From the NCBI RefSeq assembly GCF_012641275.1, contig NZ_JABAIA010000001.1, positions 434,001 through 498,000 on the forward strand: a DNA stretch of 64,000 bases. Direction: 5' to 3'. Below, one piece after another: positions 44,877-53,891 of the stretch. This DNA comes from Chitinophaga varians. Its GTDB lineage: Bacteria > Bacteroidota > Bacteroidia > Chitinophagales > Chitinophagaceae. A program made the translations under genes and the position numbers. How positions within the stretch are numbered: the first letter of the stretch is position 1; every line of letters begins with the position of its first letter. The notes beneath the pieces were generated by a model, which was not told the DNA's origin, did not search any database, and saw only the letters and a program-made list of their open reading frames with translations.

Positions 44877-45446
44877 TTATACTTTCAACGCCCCTCTGAA
44901 CCCTCTTACAGCATAGTAGGAAGAAGCCCCGTTGTGATACACGAAAACATGATCATAACGGCGGTCGCAAAACAGTGCCCCGCCTAACTTTCTGATGGCG
45001 GCGGGCGTTTCTATCCAGCTGGAAGTTTTCAGGTCAAATTTCCCCAGCTGCTGTAACGCCCGGTATTGCTCCTCTGTCAGCAGGGACACGCCCATGGCCT
45101 CCGCCATGTCCAGCGCGCTGTCTGCCGGTTTATGTTCTTTCCTGGCGTCCAGCGCTTCCCGGTCATAACATACGTTCCTTCGCCCTGCCGGCGTTTCGGG
45201 AGAACAATCATAAAAAATGAACTCCCCCGTTTTTTTATCGAACCCCACAACATCAGGCTCACCGCCGGTTTCCTCCATGATCTGAAGAGACCACAGTTTG
45301 TCACCGTTGGCTTTCAGCCTTGTTTCTACTTCTTCCCACTCCAGGCCTTTATGCCGGGGCATATTTTTTTCAAAGCGTAATTTTAGTGTAGCCAACAACG
45401 TAGCCTGTTGTGCTGCTGATAATTTCTGTTTGTTACTTTTGCCCAT
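44877..45446 (-). CDS. DUF4256 family protein
   Basis: This 189-residue cytosolic protein has an N-terminal helical part (LLATLKLRFEKNMPRHKGLE) and the DUF4256 core: EETGGEPDVVGFD, FIFYDCSPETPAGRRNVCYD and KTSSWIETPAAIRKLGGALF, then RRYDHVFVYHNGASSYY. The family is widespread but has no known function. It is a single gene. The gap downstream holds the permease remnant. Confidence 0.88.
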   Translation of the reverse strand: MGKSNKQKLSAAQQATLLATLKLRFEKNMPRHKGLEWEEVETRLKANGDKLWSLQIMEETGGEPDVVGFDKKTGEFIFYDCSPETPAGRRNVCYDREALDARKEHKPADSALDMAEAMGVSLLTEEQYRALQQLGKFDLKTSSWIETPAAIRKLGGALFCDRRYDHVFVYHNGASSYYAVRGFRGALKV

Positions 45447-45599
45447 ATTACAGGTTGTTTGGATAACGATAGTTCACCACGCAGGGGAAATGTGCTTGTT
45501 CCGGTAAATCAGATAGTTTGTCTCAAAGATAACAAGCCTGCCAAAACCGGACATCGTTGTTTTAAAATCGAACAATATAGAATATTTTATAACGTATAA

Positions 45600-45626
45600 T
45601 AAAATAATATTAAATAAATTATTTTA
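45600..45626. promoter_or_regulatory. AT-rich inverted repeat upstream of the permease
   Basis: TAAAATAAT (45600-45608) and ATTATTTTA (45618-45626) are perfect inverted arms with a 9-base AT spacer, 44 bases before the permease start. This may be an operator or simply an AT-rich promoter region. Confidence 0.3.
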
Positions 45627-45669
45627 TGGCATTATTCTTCAGATATCGCCGCGGACTAACTTCTTTTTC

Positions 45670-48045
45670 ATGTTGCTGAATTACTTTAAAACAGCCTGGC
45701 GCAGCCTGACCAACAACAAGGCGTATAGCGCACTGAATATTTTTGGTCTGGCCATTGGTATGGCAGTAGCACTGCTGATCGGGTTGTGGGTATATTACCA
45801 GTTTTCCTTTGACCGCTTTCTACCGGGTTATCAGCATACCTGCCAGGTAATGCACAAGACCGTCTATAACGGAGACATACTCACGCAGCGGTCTACCTCC
45901 TATCCGCTGGCAGAGGTGCTGAAAAAGGAAGTTCCCGGTATCCGGTATGTGGTCCAAACGGACTGGACGGCCTGGCATGGACTGGTGGCCAAAGAGAAAA
46001 AGTTATACCTGAACGGCGTAACCGCCGGTCCTGATTTCCTGAAAGTATTTGAGTATCCGTTGTTGCGCGGAAAAGCCGGCGATGTATTGAATGACATGCA
46101 TTCCATTGTGCTGACAGCCTCCACGGCGAAGGCACTGTTCGGCGATACCGATCCTCTCGATCAGATCGTCCGTCTCGATAATCAAACCGACTTAAAAGTG
46201 ACAGGCATATTGGAAGACGTACCTTCCAACTCTACTTTTCAGTTCAACTATATTGTTCCATTGAATTACATGGTAAAGGTCTTGCACTGGGGCACGCAAT
46301 GGGGAAATAACAGTTTTCAGACGTTTGTAAGCCTGGAGCCTCATGCATCCTTTGACCAGGTGTCTGCCAATATGAGAATGTTGCTGAAAAAATATAGTGT
46401 GGAAGAATACAGTATCGCCAAAAGTGAGTTATTCATGCAACCGATGAGCCAGTGGCACCTGCAGGCTGACTTTAAGAATGGCGTGGTGTCCGGCGGATTA
46501 TTGGATTATGTAAAGATGTTCAGCATCATCGGGCTATTGGTATTGCTGATTGCCTGTATCAATTTTATGAACCTCTCCACCGCCCGCTCTGAGAAGCGCG
46601 CACGGGAAGTGGGTATACGAAAAGCGATTGGCTCCCATCGTAATGACTTGGTATTTCAGTTTCTGCTGGAATCATTGATGATTACCCTGATATCCTTTGT
46701 GATTTCGTTGGTGTTGGTGCAGGTAACGCTTCCTTCATTCAATGCGCTCACAAACTCCAATATCCGCATACCTTACGATAGCGCCGTTTTCTGGGGCATA
46801 CTGACCGTTTATGTGCTACTGACAGCCCTGCTGGCAGGCGGGAGACCGGCATTCTACCTCTCGTCCTTCCAGCCCGTAAAAGTACTGAAAGGTACCCTGC
46901 ACACTGGCAAAGCCGCCGTACTGCCGCGAAAAGTACTGGTAATGGTGCAGTTCACCTGCTCCGTAGCGCTGATGATTACCACCATAGTCATCTATCAACA
47001 GATCCAATATGCCAAAGACCGCCCCAAAGGCTATGATACACAGCGGCTGATGATGACCGACAACAGTCCGGATATGAACCACAACTACGACGCTTTGAAA
47101 AACGACCTGCTGCAAACAGGCGTGGTAAGCAGCGTCACTAAGTCGTCCAGTCCGGTTACCGGCATATGGGTAACCAATAATATCCGGGAGTGGCAGGGCA
47201 AACAACCTGGCGAATCGCTGGAATTGGGGACCACTGCTGTTTCCGACGCAGACTATTTTAAGACCACCGGCATGACGGTCATCGCAGGCAGGACTTTCGC
47301 CGGCAACCTGGCATCTGATACAGATTACATCGTTCTGAATGAATCGGCCGTTAAACGCATGCGCTTCAAAGATCCCATCAATCAGATCATACGCTGGAAC
47401 GAGCCGAAGAAGACCCAGAAAGTGATCGGCGTTGTAAAGGACGCCCTAATGGGCTCTCCTTATTCCTCAGTGCCTCCCTGTATGTTTTTATACAATCCTG
47501 ACTGGGCCAACGTCATCACGTACCGCCTGGCGCCCGGCGTGCCTACTGATAAAGCAATAGCCGCACTGACACCCGTTTTCAACAAACACAATCCATTCTA
47601 TTCTTACCGGTACCAGTTCGTTAACGATGCATATGCCGATAAGTTCGGTTTCGAAACACTGGTCGGTAATCTGGCCGGCGTATTTGCCGTACTGGCTATT
47701 TTCATTTCCTGCCTGGGCCTCTTTGGGCTCGCGGCCTATATGGCAGAACAACGCACCAAGGAAATCGGTATCCGGAAAGTGCTGGGCGCTTCCATATCGC
47801 AGGTGTGGCTGTTACTTTCCAAAGATTTTGTCGTCCTCGCGGTATTAAGCTGTATAGCGGCCGCACCGCTCACCTGGTACCTGCTGCACCGGTGGCTGCA
47901 GCAATATGAGTACCGGATCAATATCAGCGCCGGCGTATTGTTTGTTACGGCCCTGGGAGCAGTGGCCATTACCATTGTAACAGTGAGTTTTCAGTCCATC
48001 AGGGCGGCACTGGCAGATCCGGTAAAAAGCCTGAAGGCGGAGTAA
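45670..48045 (+). CDS. FtsX/MacB-like ABC transporter permease
   Basis: This 791-residue inner-membrane protein has an N-terminal TM (about 20-42), a periplasmic MacB_PCD-like domain, and a first FtsX unit (about 275-430) whose cytosolic coupling motif is RAREVGIRKAIGSHRNDL. A second periplasmic domain and a second FtsX unit with EQRTKEIGIRKVLGASISQV follow, ending in the usual AALADPVKSLKAE. The family uses a separate ATPase; none is adjacent. In Bacteroidota such permeases are numerous and often linked to lipoprotein or peptide export, or signalling through two-component systems. It is a single gene. Confidence 0.92.
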   Translation: MLLNYFKTAWRSLTNNKAYSALNIFGLAIGMAVALLIGLWVYYQFSFDRFLPGYQHTCQVMHKTVYNGDILTQRSTSYPLAEVLKKEVPGIRYVVQTDWTAWHGLVAKEKKLYLNGVTAGPDFLKVFEYPLLRGKAGDVLNDMHSIVLTASTAKALFGDTDPLDQIVRLDNQTDLKVTGILEDVPSNSTFQFNYIVPLNYMVKVLHWGTQWGNNSFQTFVSLEPHASFDQVSANMRMLLKKYSVEEYSIAKSELFMQPMSQWHLQADFKNGVVSGGLLDYVKMFSIIGLLVLLIACINFMNLSTARSEKRAREVGIRKAIGSHRNDLVFQFLLESLMITLISFVISLVLVQVTLPSFNALTNSNIRIPYDSAVFWGILTVYVLLTALLAGGRPAFYLSSFQPVKVLKGTLHTGKAAVLPRKVLVMVQFTCSVALMITTIVIYQQIQYAKDRPKGYDTQRLMMTDNSPDMNHNYDALKNDLLQTGVVSSVTKSSSPVTGIWVTNNIREWQGKQPGESLELGTTAVSDADYFKTTGMTVIAGRTFAGNLASDTDYIVLNESAVKRMRFKDPINQIIRWNEPKKTQKVIGVVKDALMGSPYSSVPPCMFLYNPDWANVITYRLAPGVPTDKAIAALTPVFNKHNPFYSYRYQFVNDAYADKFGFETLVGNLAGVFAVLAIFISCLGLFGLAAYMAEQRTKEIGIRKVLGASISQVWLLLSKDFVVLAVLSCIAAAPLTWYLLHRWLQQYEYRINISAGVLFVTALGAVAITIVTVSFQSIRAALADPVKSLKAE

Positions 48046-48084
48046 AATAAATGATGGCGGCCATTTGATAATGGCCGCTATTAA

Positions 48085-49500
48085 TTAATATACCCTTTGT
48101 TTAATCCATTTTGCCATATAAGCCAATACGTCCGGCGCGATAGTTTGCTCGATGTCCGGATACTCCACAGGAAGTCCTGTGTTAGCATTTTGAAATAAAT
48201 GGTTTTTCCCGGGGAATAATTTAATGGTGACCTGTTTGTTACCACCCTCACGCAAAGCTTTTTCAATACGTGGCAGCTGGGCAGGCAGCACCTGCACGTC
48301 TTTACTGCCATTAATAGCCAGCACCGGACATTTCACTTTCCGCAAAATCGCTGACTGGTCACGAAAAAAGTCGGCACGCCTGGGGCCCGACAAAAAAGGA
48401 TAAAATTCCTCCGCATGCAGGGGTTGTGTTAATTCCATGATTTCCCGGTCGCGGGCAGAGAGCCGGGCCACTTCTGCGTCAAACGGCAGCAATGCCGCTG
48501 CCAGCTTTATTTTGGCGATGCTGTCGCTCGGTTCTGCTGCAATGACTTCCAGCACTTTGTCCATCAGCCTCACGTTTACTTTAATAGCCTCAGCACTGGC
48601 GCCACTCCCTTTGCCAACGGCCATGATGGATTCATTATAGGCCGTGATCATATCCGAAGCGCTGCCAGCCATCAACACAGCGTAAGCCACATCCGGCGAA
48701 GCGGCGGCAATAGGCGCTATTTCTCCGCCAAGGCTATGCCCGATCAGCCCGACGGCACGGGGATTCAGTTCTTTTCTGGATTGCAGGTAATGTACCCCTG
48801 CCAGTGCATCGTCTGCCAGGTCCTCATTGGTAGCGGATTCATAATCACCGGTGCTTTTACCGACGCCGCGGTCGTCTACCCGCAGCACCGCAATACCGGC
48901 CCGGGTAAGGTAATCCGCCAGCACCAGGAATACCTTGTGGGTGAATACGGTTTCGTTGCGGTCACTTGGACCGGAGCCGGAAATAAGCACTGCCGCCGGG
49001 AAAGGCCCCTTTCCTGCCGGCAGGCTGAGCGTGCCCACCAGCGAAACGCCGGCGTTACGGTTAACAAATGTCACTTCCTCTTCCCGGTATGGCAACGGCG
49101 GAACAGGTTCCTGTGGCCTTCTCAGCGCAGCGGTAGGCAAGACGTCCCGCCTTTTCAGCTCGAATGGAAATTTGCGTTTGTCTTTCATGAGAAAAAAACC
49201 AGAGAGGGTGCTGTCGTTGATCAACAGGCCTTCGTAGTGCGTGCTCATCGCCGGAATATCCATTGTCAGCTGTCCCCCGATGGCCATAAGGTTCTCCGTT
49301 TCGATATTAAAAACTTTCTGGTTGATGATATGCATGCGTGACCGCAGCTGTCCTGCGCTGTCAGCAGCAATTTCGAAGGCCACCTCCGGAGGCTCCATCC
49401 CGGTAAGGTTTACCGTACCTACCCAGATACCCTTGAAGTGCTGTGCGTTGATGGAAAATGTTGCCGTCAGTAACAACAGCGATGTAAAAAAACGTTTCAT
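48085..49500 (-). CDS. Secreted alpha/beta hydrolase
   Basis: This 471-residue protein has a signal peptide (1-19, ending SINAQ). An N-terminal beta-rich domain (about 20-135) precedes an alpha/beta-hydrolase fold. The nucleophile elbow is GHSLGGEIAP, the oxyanion region SGSGPSDRNE, and the acid and base lie in NGSKDVQVLP and GKNHLFQN. It resembles EstD-like and acyl-aminoacyl-peptidase-like esterases of Bacteroidota. It is periplasmic, with unknown ester or peptide substrate. It is divergent from the histidine kinase at 49692. Confidence 0.9.
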   Translation of the reverse strand: MKRFFTSLLLLTATFSINAQHFKGIWVGTVNLTGMEPPEVAFEIAADSAGQLRSRMHIINQKVFNIETENLMAIGGQLTMDIPAMSTHYEGLLINDSTLSGFFLMKDKRKFPFELKRRDVLPTAALRRPQEPVPPLPYREEEVTFVNRNAGVSLVGTLSLPAGKGPFPAAVLISGSGPSDRNETVFTHKVFLVLADYLTRAGIAVLRVDDRGVGKSTGDYESATNEDLADDALAGVHYLQSRKELNPRAVGLIGHSLGGEIAPIAAASPDVAYAVLMAGSASDMITAYNESIMAVGKGSGASAEAIKVNVRLMDKVLEVIAAEPSDSIAKIKLAAALLPFDAEVARLSARDREIMELTQPLHAEEFYPFLSGPRRADFFRDQSAILRKVKCPVLAINGSKDVQVLPAQLPRIEKALREGGNKQVTIKLFPGKNHLFQNANTGLPVEYPDIEQTIAPDVLAYMAKWIKQRVY

Positions 49501-49691
49501 GTGTTGTGATTTACAGCAAACTTAGTCCTGTATCCAGCGGCGGCCACAGCTAATACACCAATAACGCCCACGGCTATCTGTATATACCGGTTAACACTGT
49601 CTACGCATTTCAAATAAAAAAAACACCGGTTCATCAACTCTTTTTCCCCATACACGGGAATAGCTTTACATTCATCCGTAAATCACCGTAC

Positions 49692-50747
49692 TTGAAAAGA
49701 AAACGCATTGAAGTTATTATCCACCTGCTCATCTGGACCTGCGCCTATCTGCTCTTTGCCTTCGTTGCCGACACCATTGGTGTTTTCAGCAGCAGGGAGC
49801 ATACGCTTTTTTATCCGCTGACAGTGGGCACCCTGATCAATGCCGCCATGTTTTATACTGCGTCGCTGATCATCATCCCCCGGGGTGCTGCACTGAAAAA
49901 AAAGCAGCAACTGGCACTGCAACTGCTGCTGCTTTATATCGGCACCACCACACTGAAGTCTGTCATCGATTTCCTCTTTTTCGACAGTATTGTATCTACA
50001 CAAAAAGAGTCATTCGAAGAACAAATCCTGATCAACGCCGTTTTCGACCTTATCCTGCTGAGTCTGGCCATGGGCTATGGTTTCACTCGTACCTGGCTAA
50101 AAAAAGAAGCGCAGCAGCAGGTGATACAGCAGGAAAAACTGAAAGCGGAACTGAATTTTCTGAAGGCGCAGGTCAACCCTCATTTTCTTTTCAACACGCT
50201 CAATACCGCCTATGCCAGCGCCACGCTGTATGGCGATGCCCGCACTGCCGGTATTATCGACAAGCTCAGCTATCTGATCAGGTATATGTTGTATGAAAGC
50301 AATGAAGAACAGGTACTGCTGGAACAAGAGATCACCTACATTGAAGATTATATTGAATTACAGCAATTCAGGATCTCTGATGAGATCCGGGCGGATATCC
50401 GGTTTTACCACCAGGCAGACAGCCATCACCAGATAGCCCCGCTGTTATTGCTCCCCTTTGTGGAGAACGCCTTTAAACACGGTATCAGACTGGGTGAGCT
50501 GTCTTACATCGACATACAGCTGCTGGTGGTGGACAATAAGTTGTCTTTCTCTGTAAAAAACAGCGCAGGGGGAACGCCGGCAACAGCCATCCCGCAGGTG
50601 GGCGGCGTGGGGCTGGCCAATGTAAAAAAGCGGCTCGCGTTACTATATCCTTCCGGGCACCAGCTGCACATCAACAATAACGATCATCATTTTGACATCC
50701 TGCTTGAAATAAATTTAAACAGCCATGAAATGTATAGTGGTGGATGA
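49692..50747 (+). CDS. LytS-type sensor histidine kinase
   Basis: This 351-residue protein probably starts with TTG at 49692 (KRKRIEVIIHL follows); no ATG fits as well. Four transmembrane segments (about 8-130) lead to a coiled linker and a His_kinase domain with QVNPHFLFNTLNTAYAS (active H164), and an ATP lobe with PFVENAFKHGIRLG and GGVGLANVKKRL. The end overlaps the response regulator by 23 bases. It is the second LytS/LytTR pair of the window. Confidence 0.92.
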   Translation: MKRKRIEVIIHLLIWTCAYLLFAFVADTIGVFSSREHTLFYPLTVGTLINAAMFYTASLIIIPRGAALKKKQQLALQLLLLYIGTTTLKSVIDFLFFDSIVSTQKESFEEQILINAVFDLILLSLAMGYGFTRTWLKKEAQQQVIQQEKLKAELNFLKAQVNPHFLFNTLNTAYASATLYGDARTAGIIDKLSYLIRYMLYESNEEQVLLEQEITYIEDYIELQQFRISDEIRADIRFYHQADSHHQIAPLLLLPFVENAFKHGIRLGELSYIDIQLLVVDNKLSFSVKNSAGGTPATAIPQVGGVGLANVKKRLALLYPSGHQLHINNNDHHFDILLEINLNSHEMYSGG

Positions 50748-51411
50748 CGAGCCTTTAGCCCTGGCATTGACGCAACGTTACATAGAACAAACGCCCCGGC
50801 TGCAGTTGGCCGGCAGTTTCACCAATCCGTTTAAAGCCATGGAGTACCTGTTGCGGGAAGAGGTACACCTCCTTTTCCTCGACATCAATATGCCGGGGCT
50901 GTCCGGCATGCACCTGCTGGCCTCTCTGCCGGTGCAGCCCATGGTGGTGTTTACCACCGCCTATGCGGCATTTGGGGCGGAAAGTTATGAATACAATGCC
51001 GTCGACTACCTGCTGAAGCCCATCAACTATCCCCGTTTCCTGAGAGCCGTCAATAAAGCTGTTGCCGCAGCCGGCAACAAACCAGGCAATACGCCCGCGG
51101 AAGAAGAGGTCGTGATCAAAAGCGGCTCACAGTGGCACCGCGTCCGGACAAACAATATCCTGTATATTGAAGCTGCCGGTAACTACATGCAATTCCATAC
51201 GACAGAAAAAAAGCTGATGGCGCTGATGAACATGAACGAGCTGATGGAACTATTGCCCCCGCAGCATTTCGTCCGCATACACAAGTCATACGTTATTTCC
51301 CTCCGGCATATTACGATGTATGAAAAAAACATGGTGATGCTGCATAAGGTGTCATTACCGATAGGGCTTACCTACCGGCAGCAGTTTCTGGAGCGGTTAA
51401 AGCGGAAATAA
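50725..51411 (+). CDS. LytTR-family response regulator
   Basis: This 228-residue protein has a receiver domain (1-115) with DDE cluster, phospho-acceptor D53 in LFLDINMPGLSG and the Lys in YLLKPINYP, then a LytTR domain (about 130-228) with ILYIEAAGNYMQFH and VRIHKSYVISL. It is the partner of the overlapping kinase. Targets are unknown. Confidence 0.95.
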   Translation: MKCIVVDDEPLALALTQRYIEQTPRLQLAGSFTNPFKAMEYLLREEVHLLFLDINMPGLSGMHLLASLPVQPMVVFTTAYAAFGAESYEYNAVDYLLKPINYPRFLRAVNKAVAAAGNKPGNTPAEEEVVIKSGSQWHRVRTNNILYIEAAGNYMQFHTTEKKLMALMNMNELMELLPPQHFVRIHKSYVISLRHITMYEKNMVMLHKVSLPIGLTYRQQFLERLKRK

Positions 51412-51489
51412 CCACGCATGAACATTGGCCTGTAACATCCTAGCGGACAATTGCTTATATTTAGCCCTTCATTAATTCTTTCATCCGCC

Positions 51490-52443
51490 ATGGACCAATA
51501 TCTGACTGAACTGATCGACCGTATGAATGACACCAGCGACTGGCCTCCGCCGCCGGGCGTAAGCAGCAGCACCACCATTTCATGGGCTGCGCTGAGAGAA
51601 GCGGAAAAACTCAACAATACCGCCCATATTCCCCAGTTGATCACTTTCATCAACACGGAGAAAGATGCGCGGCGACGCAAGAGCGCCTACTTTACGCTCG
51701 CGCATATCGCAGAAAATACCGACAACCGGGAAGCGATGGAGTTTCTTATCTCCCGGGTAACAAAAGAAAAAGACAAATATATTCAATCGAATATACTGGA
51801 CCACCTCGCAGATCTGGAAAAGCCGGCAGGCACCGATCTTACGCCCCTGGTCCAGGCGGTGAAAAGTAGTTCGTGGCAGGTCAGCCAAAGTGCTATCAAA
51901 GCGCTGTCCCGTTCCGCGGAGAAAACAGCTGAGGAAGCCCTGCTGGAAGTTATCAGCACCAGTAAAAATGAATACGCCCTGATATATGCCAACATCGCCC
52001 TGGCCACATCAGGGTCGCCTGCCAGTCTGCCTTATCTCGTGAAATTGCTGGAACACAAAAAACAGGATGTCTCCGGCACCGCACTGAGCGCCATTCTGAA
52101 ATTAGGCGATGCGTCCTATCTCGACCTTTTCCGCGAACAACTGGAAAACGGCAAAAACAAGTTCACCGCCCTGCACGGCGTCATTAAATACGGTGACGAA
52201 AAGGTGGTGCCTGATCTTATCAGGCGGGTAAAACAACTGGTGGCCAAACAACGGGCCATAGAGGCGATCAGCACCGATGGTAAAACAGAAATCATCTTTG
52301 CGCTTGAATTCCTGGTGCAGCATGTTGCCGGCAACCCCGAAATAAAAAAGCTCTACGAACTGTTGACAGGAAAAAAGAACGCACTGCTCTGGGACCGTGA
52401 AAAAAATTGGTTACAAACGTTCCGCCATCATTTTATTGTTTAG
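51490..52443 (+). CDS. HEAT-repeat protein
   Basis: The protein has 317 residues from the ATG at 51490; an upstream in-frame start at 51451 has no support. Tandem helical hairpins of about 30 residues run from about 35 to 290 (for example RRKSAYFTLAHIAENTDNRE, QSNILDHLADLEKP, QSAIKALSRSAEKTAEEAL, VSGTALSAILKLGDASYLD), the alpha-solenoid pattern of HEAT/PBS-lyase repeats. It is cytosolic, probably protein-binding. A very long palindrome follows the stop. Confidence 0.8.
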   Translation: MDQYLTELIDRMNDTSDWPPPPGVSSSTTISWAALREAEKLNNTAHIPQLITFINTEKDARRRKSAYFTLAHIAENTDNREAMEFLISRVTKEKDKYIQSNILDHLADLEKPAGTDLTPLVQAVKSSSWQVSQSAIKALSRSAEKTAEEALLEVISTSKNEYALIYANIALATSGSPASLPYLVKLLEHKKQDVSGTALSAILKLGDASYLDLFREQLENGKNKFTALHGVIKYGDEKVVPDLIRRVKQLVAKQRAIEAISTDGKTEIIFALEFLVQHVAGNPEIKKLYELLTGKKNALLWDREKNWLQTFRHHFIV

Positions 52444-52454
52444 AGATTCTGATG

Positions 52455-52499
52455 TTTTAGTTATTTGAAGAATGCCAGGCATTCTTCAAATAACTAAAA
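52455..52499. terminator. 22-bp perfect palindrome after the HEAT-repeat gene
   Basis: Arms at 52455-52476 and 52478-52499 are perfectly complementary around a single base. The outer parts are T/A runs (TTTTAG and CTAAAA), so it resembles a bidirectional terminator, although T runs are short. The rest of the gap to 52928 shows no supported gene; short frames there have no recognisable features. Confidence 0.55.
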
Positions 52500-52927
52500 C
52501 AATTATCATTATGGTAAAACGTTTTTCGTTCAAAAAAAATTCTTTTTTTGAATTGTTTATTATATTATTGCTGACTAGAAACCAAAATCTGTACACAAAA
52601 GCACGGCACACGCTTCAAGCACGACGAGCACAACGAAAACCTGATCAAACCCGTTTGACAAAGTGATTTTTCTAAACCGTTATTAATTTCAACAATATTC
52701 ACAAATACTAAATCTGTCTGCACGATAGGAATGCCACGCATTTGCTTTATACCCGGAAAGCTATGCTGTCATTGCTTTACAAACAAATAAAATCCGTCAG
52801 CGCACATACAACCAGTCTGAATCACAAAAACATTCCGGTAGTGAAGCGAAATAGCCATATTTCCGCTACTGTACATGTTATCCTGTATATTTTGATCGTC
52901 CCCCTCAATCACCAAATTAAATTAGCC

Positions 52928-53665
52928 ATGAAAAAAACCCTTCAAACACTTGCCTTTACTGTACTGTCAGCATTCCTATTGGCATCCTGTAGCAAAAATG
53001 CTGATGTACCTGTAGTGCAGGAAAAAAAAGATAACGCAGACAAAGTGATGTCCTACATTCAACGCCTGGGCTTTTCCCAAAGCGACATCGTTGATAACGG
53101 CGACGCATATATCGTCGATGGAGACATCCGCTTCCCCAAAGACATGGTAGTCCCTGATGGCAAAGCTTCCACCGAGCAACAATGGACAGGCAGCAAACTG
53201 ACCGCAGCCAACGCATTGAATGTTCGTATCAAAGTAGACGACAGCATGGCTTCCATGATGGCGGAAATCAATTCTGCCATTGACCAGTGGAACAATATCG
53301 GTGGCGACATTGCTTTACACCTCAGCATCGTTACCGGTACGTCCTATGACATATTGATCAAGGACACCAACCTTGGCGCAGGCATCTGCGGACAGGGCAC
53401 CTTCCCTTCCAATGGTCAGGCAGGTAACCTCATCCAGATCAACAAGTCATATATTGCAGGCAACAGCTTTGCACAACGTCAACGTACTATTACGCATGAA
53501 ATAGGACATAATATTTCCATCATGCACACCAATCAAACCGGTGGTATGCAAATCCCCGGCACACCTGTTACTGACGCACTTTCGCTGATGAATGCAGGAC
53601 AGTGTAATTCCGGCGCCACTGTATTGTCTAACTATGACAAGATAGCCGCACGGTGGTTATACTAA
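52928..53665 (+). CDS. Dual-action HEIGH (M57-like) metallopeptidase lipoprotein
   Basis: The protein has 245 residues from the ATG at 52928. A longer in-frame start at 52742 would put 62 residues ahead of the signal peptide and is unlikely. The signal peptide ends in the lipobox FLLASC (Cys about 20). The zinc motif is HEIGHN within RTITHEIGHNISIMH (about 186-200), giving HExxHxxxxxH with the third ligand HTN. SLMNAG follows as the Met-turn. This is the M57 family signature. It is presumably on the cell surface or in the periplasm, with protein substrates. Confidence 0.9.
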   Translation: MKKTLQTLAFTVLSAFLLASCSKNADVPVVQEKKDNADKVMSYIQRLGFSQSDIVDNGDAYIVDGDIRFPKDMVVPDGKASTEQQWTGSKLTAANALNVRIKVDDSMASMMAEINSAIDQWNNIGGDIALHLSIVTGTSYDILIKDTNLGAGICGQGTFPSNGQAGNLIQINKSYIAGNSFAQRQRTITHEIGHNISIMHTNQTGGMQIPGTPVTDALSLMNAGQCNSGATVLSNYDKIAARWLY

Positions 53666-53754
53666 AAACATGTTCACCATCATTCGGTAACTTGTCTGAA
53701 GAAGACAATCAACCTTATTAGCTCCACATTCTGTACGATCAGAATATAACAGGT

Positions 53755-53784
53755 GTCCGCTCCGGCAAGCCGGAGCGGACTTTC
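53755..53784 (+). terminator. Terminator of the metallopeptidase gene
   Basis: A 12-bp perfect stem (53755-53766 with 53769-53780) is followed by TTTCG. GC-rich, with a short T run. Confidence 0.65.
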
Positions 53785-53837
53785 GTGTTAATCCCGATAA
53801 AAATTCACGGCATGATGATCGCAGAAAACCGGCAATA

Positions 53838-53871
53838 AAAAAGGTCCGCTGCCTGAAGACAAACGGACCCT
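53838..53871 (-). terminator. Terminator of the IPT/NHL operon (minus strand)
   Basis: On the minus strand a stem GGGTCCG / CGGACC with a 13-base loop is followed by a long T run (TTTTTTATTG). It lies about 20 bases after the last gene of the minus-strand operon. Confidence 0.65.
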
Positions 53872-53891
53872 TCTTTATGATCGGGCTATTA

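Noticed and set aside
52472..52927. Small genes in the gap before the HEIGH peptidase
   Set aside because: The frames start inside the long palindrome or run in as an N-terminal leader before a clear lipoprotein signal; neither has coding features.
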